Shown here one piece after another: positions 31,350 to 42,560 of a stretch of DNA of 64,000 bases. Origin of the DNA: Bryum argenteum (taxonomy: Eukaryota; Streptophyta; Bryopsida; Bryales; Bryaceae); assembly GCA_037043015.1 (NCBI GenBank), contig CM073321.1, positions 35,070,101 through 35,134,100 on the forward strand. Direction: 5' to 3'. A program made the translations under genes and the position numbers. The stretch's first letter is position 1, and each line of letters begins with the position of its first letter. Below the pieces are notes generated by a model, which was not told the origin of the DNA, did no database searches, and worked only from the letters and a program-made list of their open reading frames with translations.

Positions 31350-34300
31350 AATGCCTCCTCCTCCTCCTCCTCATGTGCTGATGAATTAACAAGTGTCATA
31401 CAAGAGAATGTGCCCAAGGAATATCAAGACAGACGCGCGCAACAAGCGCTCGTAATCGTCTAAGGCCATGACATTTTGTAATTGGCAAACCGGTTCCCAA
31501 GTAGGCTCCGCCATCGTCCACTTTACAAGTAGTTGCCAACCGCGCCACGACGTCGATGTTGCAACACTCTTTCAACAAAGATACTCGTCCTCGCTAGTAG
31601 ATGCCTCGAAAGCGGGATTGCTCAAAACAACACGGGCTCATTATCATGAGGTAGTTGGGAAGGCAACGGATCCTCACCGCCTTCTTCACTAAACTCACAT
31701 GAAAAATCGGATGAATACCGGCGTTGTATTCAAACGAACCGCATGTGTACCTACGCACTCCAATACACGATAAGGAAGAGCAATCCAATCAAGCTTCTTG
31801 ATTGGCGGGACGTGTTGATGTTCTTCAACTTCAACCACACACGATCATCCGGGACGAAAATCCTCGCCACCGAGCGTCGTATATTTGATAGCGTTCTTGA
31901 GTCTCTTGCGCAATGGCCATTGCCGTTGTTGCCGATTCACTTGAATTACGTCGATGCTCAACAAGCTTGCGTTCTTTTCCGCCGGTGACAACGAAGAACC
32001 CGCCTCCTCGGGTATAGTAATATTCATGACCGAATGACGATAACCGTGAGTCATAAAAATGCGAGACATACCTATAGATCGCGACACACGATTATTCAAC
32101 GCCATCATCGCGATCGAAAATCGAAAAGCCCAATCTTCTTGCTCAAATGTCGTGAAAATACGAAGATATGTTTCAAGCTCTTGATTCGCCCTCTCTGTTG
32201 CACCATCTGTCTCCGGATGGAAAAGTCGCCGACAACCGACGCGTAATCTTCATCAATCTCGCATACTTGGCCCAAAGCGGACTAACAAATTGACTACCAC
32301 GATCCGACACAATTGCTGCGGGCAATCCATGATCTTTGAAAAACTTGCTCTAAAAGTTTGTGAGCCACATCAAGTGCACGAATTGTCTTCATAGGCACAG
32401 CAATGATAGATTTGGACAAACGATCTGTCACAACCATGATATTTGTACAGTCGCTGCTTGGTGCCAATCCGGTAATAAAATCAATGGAGAGCTCAGTCCA
32501 AATCCGTGCCGGAATTGGCAAAGGTTTTAGCAACCCTTGCTTCTGCTCCCGCCAAATCTTCGATTTTCCACACACGTTGCGATTCCGCACAAATCTCCGA
32601 ACATCTTGTGTCAACCAGGCCACGATATTCACGTGCAATCAAGTCACGCGTACCCTCACGACCTGGATGTCCCGCTAGTGGTGAATCATGAGTAGATTGG
32701 ATCAAACAGCGTCCGAAGAGGTTCGTGCGCGGAATCCATATTTGTCCACGACAACGCAATCGATGACTGAATCTGCTGAACACTCTCGAATCGTGATAGG
32801 TAAGCCCCATTCTTTAGGTAGTCGGCGCTCACCATCCATAACCGCTTTTCGCATCTTCCAATAACGATGATTTGTTTTGCGGGCAACATCCCATAATGCA
32901 ATCATCTCTACGTCAATAAATGGACATATGGGACGCGGGGTCATTATCGACTCAGAGCAGGAGCCTCTTTTTCGAACCGCATCACCATCTCGTGATCCAT
33001 GCGGATTTAGCGACAACCTTCAAAGCGCCATCATCTCCGTCAAAAGTCGATGATATCGATTCATGATTCGATCATCATCTGCGTGTTGGGGAAGATCCTA
33101 TTCCCGACGAGAAAGTGCATCCGATTGAACTTGATCCTTGCCAGGCTTGTGCACGATCTCAAAGTCAAAATCATTCAACTCGTAGGCCCAACGATTTGCC
33201 ACTCGCTCAAATGTTGCTTTTTTCGAAAATAAGCCAAATTGCGATGATCTCAACTCACTTCAAAATGTTGGCCAACAAGTAATGTACGCCACTCGCGGAT
33301 GCAATGTACAACTGCTAGCATTTCCTTGTCATGAATCGGATAATTGGACTCATTTGGATTTGTGTTTCTTTGAGAAATAAGCAACCGCATGCCAAAGTCC
33401 GTCCACCTTTTGCATTAAGGTGCCACCAACAGCATAACCAGAGGAATCACATTCAATGGTTGTTTCCAAACCTGGAGTCCATTTAACGAGCACCGGTGCA
33501 TGAATTAATGCCTCCTTCAATCGATCAAAGGCATGTTGACATTTCGATGTCCAATGGAAAGGTTGATCTTTCCGCGTTAGTCGAGTAAGAGGTTCTGCAA
33601 TGTTAGAATATCCATCTATGAATTGTCGATAATAATTGCAGAAACCTAAAAATCCACGAACTCCTTTCACTTTTCTTGGCGGCTCCCATTGACGAATTGC
33701 CTCAAGTTTTCTTTGGATCACCGCAAACCCAAACCGTCTTCACCAAATATCCAAGATACTTAATAGTATCGCTTCAAACTCGCTCTTATCAAAATCAAGT
33801 TGAAGCCCTGCGTTAGCAAGCTTACGGATGATCCTGAGAATTGCATCACGATGTTCTTTTTGAGTATCACTATAGATCACCATGTCATCAATATATGCGG
33901 AGCAGCATATATCCAATTCGTTGCGAAGTATCCAATTGATATATCATTTGAAAAAAGTTGCAGGTGCGCCCGTCAGTCCAAACGGTGTGACCAACCACTC
34001 ATATAAGCCAAAGCGTGTTTTGAACGCCGTCTTCCACTCGTCACCTTCTTTCACACGTATCCGATGAAACGCAGAGATTACATCAACCTTGGAGATATAT
34101 TTGGTGCAAGCAATGGATCTTAACGTCTCATCAATGCGCGGAATCGGATAGTGTCCTTCCGACTCATCTCGTTCAATCGCCGATAGTCAACACAGAATCC
34201 GCAATCCTCCGCCAGGTTTCTTCACAAATATGACCGAGCTGCTGCAGGTGAATTACTTACGCGAATAAATCCATTATCCAACAACTCCGTAAGGGTCTTG

Positions 34301-34801
34301 CGCAAAACTAATAATTGATCCTTGGACATCGATCTACGGCATGGCGGGGGATGTCATCATTAGTCTTCCTTCAATAAGATTGATCTCGTGATCAACCCCT
34401 TTCCTATGCGGGGCAACGACTTTGCATCTTGTCGATTAAAAGCGTCAATAATCGGCATAAGCGGTCGGGAGCATGTTGTGCGGGTCCCTATACACATTTC
34501 GTTGTAGTGCCTTACGGATGTCAACCAAGTGGCACTAAAAACCTTTTTGGTTCACCGCTTCCTGCGAAGTTTGAATCATCGATGCACGTATCTCTTGCAT
34601 TGGCTCCAACGTAATCGGTCGAGTCTTCACAATCATCTTGAAAGGTTTTTGAATGCAAACCTCTTCTTTAGCAGGTCGAACACTTGCATTATGTCGCTCC
34701 ATCCAACCTTTTCTCAAGATTATATCATCTATCTGTCCTGGAATAACATAGGCAACAATCTTCTCCTCCATACCATCAATATCGGCCATAAAATTTGCAA
34801 T

Positions 34802-35587
34802 TTAGCAAATCATAGGCCGCTTCTTCATTGTCGTAACTTGCTCCAAAGATCTAGGTTGAATAGATGACGCATCCAACCCTCTCCGTCGAACAAATTGCTC
34901 AGACACAGTTGCAAAGCATTGGCATCCAGAATCACACAAAGCACGAGTAGATATAGTTGAGTTTATTAAAACATCAACATACATACCACCCGTGTCTAAG
35001 TTGTCTCCTAGATTCTTGACATTGCTCTTCTTTCTCACTGCGCGCACTATCGAAGTTTTGTCCGCGCTCTCTTTCTTTTTCTTCTCATTGCCTTCACCTT
35101 GCTTGGATGAACAGTCATTTGCACGGTGGCCTCGCTTCAAACATAAAAAACAGCGTCCCTCTTGGCGACACCGTTGTTGTTCCTCCAAAGTCGACGCGTC
35201 TCGAAGCTTGCTTATTTGGACCGTAGGCATCCAATCCATCTCATCTCCATCTGGCCATACGCGATTTGATGTCGCGATCGGAGCTGCACGACCCTTCTGA
35301 TATTGCAAGCAATCAAGTTGAGAGCCAACCGCCAACAAAGCTTGGACAAACATACCATAATCGATGTACGTCACAGGTCCAATCATCGCGCGTTGCATCT
35401 CTGAGTTGAGAGCACCGCGAAGATATCCTATCTTCACCATATCCGGAACCATGGTAAGTTGACTCTCACCAAGCTCCTTCTCAAACTTGGGCAAGAATGT
35501 TGCGAATGACTCCCTACCCTGCTTCATTGCTTGAAGCCGATTCAATGCCAGTATTTCTTTGCATTCGGGTAGATGTAAATTTGTCAA
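34802..35587 (-). pseudogene. Element C gag/protease fragment (reverse copy)
   Basis: The 261-residue frame holds the gag C-terminus, the CCHC knuckle and a retropepsin-like box, equal to about 17880-18646 of the forward copy. The upstream gag (35648-36102) is split in other frames. The protease-RT linker continues at 34535-34789. Confidence 0.8.
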
Positions 35588-36279
35588 GATGTTGAATAAA
35601 AGTCACCGCATTGCAACCACGTTGATTTTGGTAGAAAGATACTACCATCATCCGCGCCTTGGCGTCCATCCTCGAAAACAAGTATGCGGCTTGATCTTGA
35701 GGTGTACCAAGTGCGACTCCATCAATTGAAGCTTGTTATCCGCTTCGACCTTCCATATCGGGTAGCCCTTGCAACTCCCGTCAAACTTTGAAATATCGGC
35801 AATCGCTTGCGCAATGCGACGGCAGTTCCTCCATATTGTTCTTTGCATCGATTGCGGCATCATCTCGCGATGAAGACGGACCTCCTAAACTCGTGAATTG
35901 TCCCCCATTTGGAGCCACTGCGCGATTGTTGTGCAACCAATCGCTGATAGCCAACTTCTCGACCACGAGAAGCTTGAAGTTGTGTGTGCGCAACCTCACG
36001 ATCTCTGTTGATAGTCTTCCGCCGTAATTTCTCCTTGCGCTGCTGCTGCTGCAAGATCTCATCATCGATCATCCGGGCGTTCTCCATCTCAAAAAGCAAC
36101 ACCTCTCAATCAACTCTTCAGCTTCGCAATGCCTTCAAATGCGTCCCGGTTCGTGGCTATCTTCAATCACTACCACGAGGGTGGATAAGTTCCTCAATCT
36201 AATCAATGTCCTACTTTTGTCGTTTGAAAAAACAAGGGAGGATGAAGCCCTTCAGAAAATCAAGAGAAGTCTTGGATTA

Positions 36280-36488
36280 TGTAAGAGTCTAGCTGTCAAA
36301 ACAAGCAAAAACTACAAAAGAAATATATTGATCCAAGACTTAGGTTTACAATGAATAAGAGTCCCTTATATACTAATCTCTTGGCTCAACTGCCGAGGCT
36401 ATACTTTAGCTCTACTGCCGAAGTTCTATTTATAAAATTAATAGCGAGTGAACATCCGAGCTTATCAACGAGGCCTTGGCCCATGACA
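36280..36488 (-). repeat. Element C 5' LTR (reverse copy)
   Basis: This 209-bp LTR appears identical to the forward 5' LTR at the positions I compared. The candidate primer site (36267-36277) lies 2 nt inside, and its complementary partner is at 36331-36341 within the LTR. Confidence 0.9.
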
Positions 36489-37688
36489 CTGGTGCATTGC
36501 ATAGCCCAAAGGGCATGCGATTAAATGCAAACGTCCCCCACTCCGTCGTGAACGTTGTTTTCTGCTGATCCTCTTTCCAGATGACCACTTGGTTGTATTC
36601 CGAAAATCCGTCCAGGAAGCTGTAGTACTCCCGCCCGGCTACATGATCCAATATGATGTCCGTGAACGGAATCAAGAAGTGATCCTTCTTGGTTGCTGCG
36701 TTCAACTTGCGGAAGTCCTGGCACACCCGGATTTTGACCTTTCCGTCCGCTCCGACCTTCTTTGGTACCACGACAATTGGAGACACCCACTCTGAGTTGT
36801 CAACCGGATAAATGAATCCGGCCTCGAGGAGTTTGTCGATCTCGTCCTTCACCATGAGTGAGTACTTCGGATTCGGCCAGATCGCGCCCCGCTTAATCGG
36901 AGTGGCTCCGTCCTCCAGATCTATTCTGTGCTCCCCCAACCAGGCCGGAATACCTCTGAGGTCGGATGGCGCCCAGGCAAACACGTCCTGGTATTCCATC
37001 AAGGTCTTTATGTACGCAGCTCTCTCTTCTTCTGCCATTGACTTGCCCAAAAAGAAGAACTTCCCTTCTATCACCTCCGTCTTCTCATAGTCATTTGGGT
37101 TTACAATGGACTTCACCTTATCCATCTTTGCTTCCTCCTCGACGGAAGTAGGTCGGACCATTTCCGTCCTACCTTGCCAATGCTTAACCCGACAGTGGAA
37201 GAAGTCCGTCTCGAGATTTCTTTGCCGCACCCATTTTCTTTGTCAATCGCACACTTGCTTCTCCCAATGACGTCCTCCTCATTTGGTTGAGACACTACGC
37301 GCGCGTTGGCCTCTTCTCATTTACGTCCGGGTACGGAAACTTGAGGTCATCTCTGTCAGTCTATCAATTGGGCCGACAAAATAGCCGAAAACCTCATCGC
37401 CCTCCTCCTCCGGCTCGACCGATCGTCGTATATCCGTCCGAACTCAGCCGTCTCTCCCATCTTGGAACTGTTTCCCAAGGTATCCGTGACGGACGGCTTG
37501 CCGATGACGAACTCGTGCTCCCCAATCGACAAGCGCTTTGGACAAATTTAACTACGGCCTTCCCAACAAAGATAGGGAACGGTTGTCCAATTCCGACTAC
37601 GATGATGACGAAGTTGAGCAAGTATGTGAACTTGCTGATTCGGACGGGTACGAGTGATAGCCGTCCTACTGGAATCACTCTCGTCTGA
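36489..37688 (-). pseudogene. Family B RT N-terminal half and linker (reverse copy)
   Basis: The main frame (36489-37230) carries IRVCQDFRKLNAATK, YYSFLDGFSEYNQ and MPFGLCNAP and ends at element C. Upstream, between 37113 and 37700, several small indels relative to the forward copy break the linker, including one right after the protease (PFPI). The reading otherwise matches 15891-16953. Confidence 0.85.
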
Positions 37689-38101
37689 TCGGCCATTCTG
37701 AGTACCTGCTTGGTCGGCTCGAAATTTGTGAATCCGAGTTCGTGTGCCGTGTCCTCCATCATGATGTTAACTCCTGACCCTCCATCTACTGGTACTTTCT
37801 TGATCATGCATCCCTCCACTTCTACTTCAATTTCTGGAGCTCCATGATCCTCCGTCCCCGTGTAGTTTACGGTCGCCACGGCCGGAAGCTTGATTCGGCG
37901 TTGACGCTTCTTCGTCCAAGCGTCCTTGAGCAGCTTTTGATAATTAATATTATCATGCAGCAATTGCCCAAATGTTACGTTCGCCATCTGATTCTTAATG
38001 TCCTGGACTATGTCGTATTCGTCCACCTTCAAACGAGGACTAATCACAATGGGGACGTCATTGAACTTCACTGTCCGGCCTGCCGATTTCGTCCTTGGCA
38101 T
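37394..38101 (-). pseudogene. Family B aspartic protease (reverse copy)
   Basis: The frame starts at ATG 38101 (MPRTKSAGRTVKFND) and holds VDGGSGVNIMM. It matches the forward copy to about residue 170 and then leaves frame through a small indel. The start overlaps the preceding ORF (38058-38384) in another frame, as in the forward copy. Confidence 0.8.
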
Positions 38102-39415
38102 GCCGTCCTCCTTCCTTAGAATCGGCGATGTCTCCTAACGAGTCTGGAATCTTTGCACTAATATCTACGTCTAATGTACTTGCATCGACCCCCTTTTCAA
38201 AGGTGGAGGTACTCTCAACTACTGGAATGGTTGGATTATCTGAATCCGTCCCATGGCTACTGCCTCTACTGGATCTCCTCCTACTCCTTCTATTTTTCCT
38301 ACGACTATAACATGACTCTTCTTGCGTGGAGCTGCGGATTGCCACTCTGAATACGTCCTCTCCGTCCGCCTGCTCCACCGCCAAACATCATTTATCCGGC
38401 CTTTCCGTCCCGGCCATATGCGCGTAGTTGAGGCCGGTCTGTTCTCTTGGTAAGATCTGCACGTGTTTGATCGGCGCCTTCTGAACTTCCGGCTCCGGGC
38501 AGCCTTTTGCTACGTGTCTCCACTTCCCACAATTTTGACACGGCAGTGGTAACGGAGCACCTCCTCCCACTTCCTTCTTCCATGGGCAGTTATTTGCATA
38601 ATGTTCTCCACTGCCACAAAGGAAGCAGATTCCGACCTGCGTCCGTGGTCCAGGGTACGTGCTCGGAGTTGCTTGCCCGCCAGCCGTCCTGGGCACTGTA
38701 GCCGGCCTTGCCTGAGGTTTGCCCCTGCCGTACGATTGTTGAAACTGGAAAACCAGCTCGTCCATCTCAGCCGACTCTTCGTCTTGCCATACTTCCTCCT
38801 CCGTTACGTACCGGACGTTCTTGACGCGTTTTGGGCACTCTGTCGCAAAATGCCCCTGCCCACCGCATAATACGCAGAAGACATTTGCTCTGGAGACCGG
38901 AATCAGCTTCCTTGGTTTCCGCTCCTCTGCGAAATTAACTCTGATGGCTTCAAGAGTTTCCTGGATGCCTTTTAACCCCTTCTTCGACTCGTCATCTTCC
39001 TTCTTCACTTTTGATGCGAGTCGTGCACTACGATCTCGTTCCAACGTGAGATCTTTGCACTTGTGCGGCCGTCTTGAAGACTCTGGCCTCCTCTCTGGTG
39101 AAGAGGATTCCGGATCTGAGTCAAATCCGGATCCGGCCTCGCTGTCGCTTTCTGGCTCTGACTCATCCAAACTTTTATGCCGTCTTCCTCTGTGTCGTGC
39201 GGCCTCCTTCTCCTTTTCTTTCTTCTTTTCAGCTTTGAGGACGGATGTTCGCAGATTTGCAGAATTTTCATAAATCTGAGCGGACTCCATTGCTTCACGT
39301 AGTGTGGCCGGCCTAGTTTGACGGATCTGGAACCCCATTTCTTCCGGCAATCCGGCCACATACCAAGCGATCTGGATTTTTGGGGCGACGTTGTCCGTCA
39401 ACTTTTGGATCAACA
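38058..39415 (-). pseudogene. Family B gag C-terminal half and spacer ORF (reverse copy)
   Basis: The reading begins mid-gag at 39415 (QKLTDNVAPKIQIAWYV, GLPEEMGFQI), then an acidic/basic linker. Three CCHC knuckles follow: CVLCGGQGHFATEC, CFLCGSGEHYANNC and CQNCGKWRHVAKGC. After TGA (38388-38390) the same frame stays open as a Ser/Arg-rich ORF to 38058. The gag N-terminus and the 5' LTR are missing because the frame joins an oppositely oriented LTR at 39415. Confidence 0.83.
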
Positions 39416-42400
39416 CGAGTCATGATAGTCGGACTTAACTCCGGCTCTTTCTATAAAAGGCCACCTGTCCGCCCTTGTCGTCACCTGCCTCCTCGCATTC
39501 TGCGCCTTTTGTCTTCTTGCGCCCCTGCTTTCCGTCTTCTGCTTTCCGTCCCTTAGTTCCGATCCGGCCCACTGGCCGATCTCAGCCCGGCCACCTTGTA
39601 TTTTCTCTCGCACTTCTTTCCCATGGCAGGAAAGGCGTCCGCTTCCGCTCAGGCGCAGGAGGAGCTGAAGATCTCCATCAAGTTAGTATCACCGTGCATT
39701 CCGATCGACGAGGACGAGAAGAAGTCCTTGACGGAGGATCTCGAGAAGATGGGACTAGCCGGCCTGCTGGACACGCCCTGGGGTTTGCGCGACGCGGAGA
39801 TGGTGTGCGAGATCAAGGTCGGCGCGCCAAATCAATTCAAAGGGACGGTCAGAGGGAAGCCGGCTTCCTGGACGGCCGACGACTGGAGAGTTGTTTACGG
39901 CCGACGACTGGAGAGTTGTTTACGGCCTAACCGTAAACAGTGCAGTAGGGTTGTGCGGCCGGAAACACAAATGGGCGAAGAAGGCGTTCCACGGGAGTCC
40001 GCACAAGAACAAAGGCTACTCGGTGGAGGATTGCAAGGATCCGAGGGACCGCGCCATCATCAAGTTTTTGGCGCCGATTATTCACGGGGAGAAGCCGCAT
40101 CGCATAACCGTCCGGCTCGCCAACACCGTCCTGGGATCCCTGCGTGGCAAACGGGAGGTCAACTGGGGAATGATCATCCGCGATCTCGTCGCCCGACTCG
40201 CGGATAACGTAGGTTAAACCCGCCCCAGCCCGATTACTCCTTTTCTTTACCACCTGTACAGAAAGGAGGAAGTGCGGACGGAGGAGGAAGAGTCGAACTA
40301 CGAGATTGCGCTATCATCGCAAAACAACGGAGTGTTCGAATCGGAGGAGAGCGCGGACAGCAAGGCCGTGTACTCGGACGAGGAGGAGGACGAGGACGGA
40401 TCAGACGACGGGGACGTCCAACCGGACGCGCCACAAGAGCCGGCTCCAGAGGCAACCCCACCGCGTACGGGTTCAAAGGTAATCATCCTTCTGTCCCCGT
40501 CCCCTACTACGAACCCGACCGAGGCCGGAAATCAGACTGAGCGAGGACAGCCTTCGAGGCCGGTGGAAAAGGGGAAGTTACGGCCGCCTGGGAGAATCTC
40601 ATGAATCCGAACGACCCCAGACTTCCCCCACCTCTCAGTCCGTCCGCCAACCACCCGGATCCCATGAGGCGAGCATGGCACCACTTCACGGAAGCCAGGT
40701 GCCAGTACTTCTTCTACCAAAAGGTACTGTTGCAGCTATGCAAAGAGTTTGGGGTGCAGACGTTGCTGGAGGTGAAGCAGAAGTGGGACTCCAAGCCGGA
40801 CGAGGAGCAGTTCCGACAGATGGAGAAGCAAGTGACCAAGCTAATCCTGGAGAATAGACGTCTTCGCGAGACGGTTAGAAGAAGGGAGGAAGAACTCCTG
40901 GTCGGACGGCAGGCCGTAATCACAGCGAACGAGCAGGTCGTAAAGCTCGTCGAGATCTGCGAGACTCCGGCCGAGGTACTACAAAAGGCGACCCTGTACG
41001 AGGCCGGAATCCTGGAATCGGAGGTGTTCAAGGCGGAAACTTTCAAGAAGTTTCTCTTGGCAGCGAAGACGTACACCGCGAAAGTCGAGAAGAGCAATGG
41101 CGAGGTCAAGGTGTTGCTCGACGCCGTCCGGGAGCAGATGAAGGAGGTAGTCATGCCGGCCTTCACTTCCTCCCCGGCCAAGACTCCGAGGCCGGATTCG
41201 ATTAAGATGGAGAGGACAGATGCTGGACCCTCCAGTCCGACCGACACGAAGGGCAAAGCGAAGGTGAAGATGGAGGGAGACGCACCCGCCCCAGCAGATT
41301 CTCCGGCCAAGAATACTCGAATCGCGAAACGGAAGCTTTCGGCCGAGGAATACGAGAAGTCTCTTGGAGCCCAGAAGCTTCACGACATCGGCCTCGAGCA
41401 CTCCGAAGAAGAAGAGCTGAAGAGCGGGGACGACACCAACTCCAGCGAGGACGAGTACGTGATAACGGATAAGGGCAAGATAGTAAAGGGAGCACGTATC
41501 GCAGCTACGCCACTGAAGCGGCCGAAGCACGGGGTTAGTTCGCGGAGGAGGAGGTAGGACGTATTAGAGGTCAGCAGCCAGAGGACGGCCAGGATTAGGA
41601 GGTCGGATTGGAATCCGGCCTAGGCCAGTATAGTATTTTCTTTTTGGGAATGCGTGTTGCTTTTTGAGGAGTAGGCCTGGTAGTCCGGCGCCGCAATCCA
41701 GTTAGGTATCTAAGTCGTTGACTTAGAAGTACTTATAGGTGGAACTTTTGCCACCTAAAACATTCATTCCTTGCTTGAGTGTTAATCGAACCTTCTTATC
41801 TGCATATTCGGTGTGATCAGTTCCCTGTCTCCTGTTCAGTTGAGTGCTTGGAAAGTCGGATCTACTGTGTTGGGTTATGAGTTGGGAGTTAGGAATCCGG
41901 TTTCTTTGTTAGATCGTTTCTGTGGAGTTGAAGTCGGGTTGGGCGTATTCTTGAGTGCCTTGTGTCTTGAACTGGTCTAGGTGTCTGAGAGAGGGAAACT
42001 GTTGTGGTAAACACTTACGGTCTGGGAGGGTCTGGGAGTAGTGTGGGAGGCCGGATTCTAATCCGACCTCAAGCTGCCACAGACTTGGGTTCCTCTGTAG
42101 TCTCAGAGGACTGATCAAGCACAGTACGTCACCAAAATACGTGTAGATGTCTTCTAGCCGGATTCAGAGTTCTTGGAGTCTGTCATTGTAGTAAGTGTGA
42201 TAGAGTAACCAGGACGGCCTGCGTGACCTGCTAGTTCGGACGGATAGGACGGATTAGTTGTGAGGACGTAATGTGTGCCTTAGTGTGTGTGTGTGTGGGA
42301 AGAGTCTAAGTGTGGAAGTTTCCGCCACGGCAAACATAAGGGAAAGAGTCTTTGTGCATCCCCTCTTGCAAAGGGATACCCTTGCCATGCAAGGCTAAAA

Positions 42401-42560
42401 CATAAGTTGGTACTAGAAACGTTTGTGGGTTTGGTTGTTTTAGCACTACTTGTCTTGGTCACTTCACAGAATCCCTGGAACGATACACGAGTCACCTGAA
42501 CACGGGTTTTACACCAATAAACGTGTAAGGGAAGATAAAGTGAATACATGGCATCCGACA
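39415..42560 (+). mobile_element. Family B long LTR, 5'-truncated (forward)
   Basis: The segment matches the reverse LTR (28291 down to 23681) starting inside the LTR at acgagtcatgat, just upstream of the TATA box. It ends at GGCATCCGACA (42560). The following agtgtcataaatt is unique spacer, so 42560 is a true LTR end. It lacks the chromovirus-A-type solo LTR present in the reverse copy and thus shows the empty target (about 42438-42442). Confidence 0.7.
39623..41557 (+). pseudogene. ORF inside the family B LTR (forward copy), frame-broken
   Basis: The ORF starts at ATG 39623 (MAGKASASAQAQEELK). It is broken by a perfect 25-bp tandem duplication (39876-39900/39901-39925), by a TAA near 40215 where the other copy has AAA, and by a shift near 40600. 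The last frame (40601-41557) is intact, with coiled-coil-like and basic tail segments and end RPKHGVSSRRRR. At the position of the reverse copy's TAG this copy has CAG (ARCQYFF). Function unknown, see the reverse copy. Confidence 0.65.

Larger units (their letters stand above)
31141..36488 (-). mobile_element. Chromovirus C nested in family B (reverse copy)
   Basis: The LTRs are 36280-36488 (5') and 31141-31349 (3'), with a CTGGT duplication on both sides (31136-31140, 36489-36493), the reverse complement of ACCAG in the forward copy. It sits in the identical RT codon. Gag/protease is seen at 34802-35587 with knuckle CFLCLKRGHRANDC and box ALCDSGCQCF. RNase H and RT thumb lie at 33350-33721, and the integrase C-terminus and chromodomain are more decayed around 31400-32000. 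More frame breaks are present here than in the forward copy. Confidence 0.92.

Noticed and set aside
31396..32108. Separate genes in 31396-32810
   Set aside because: These short frames on both strands are decayed integrase and chromodomain pieces of the reverse element C.
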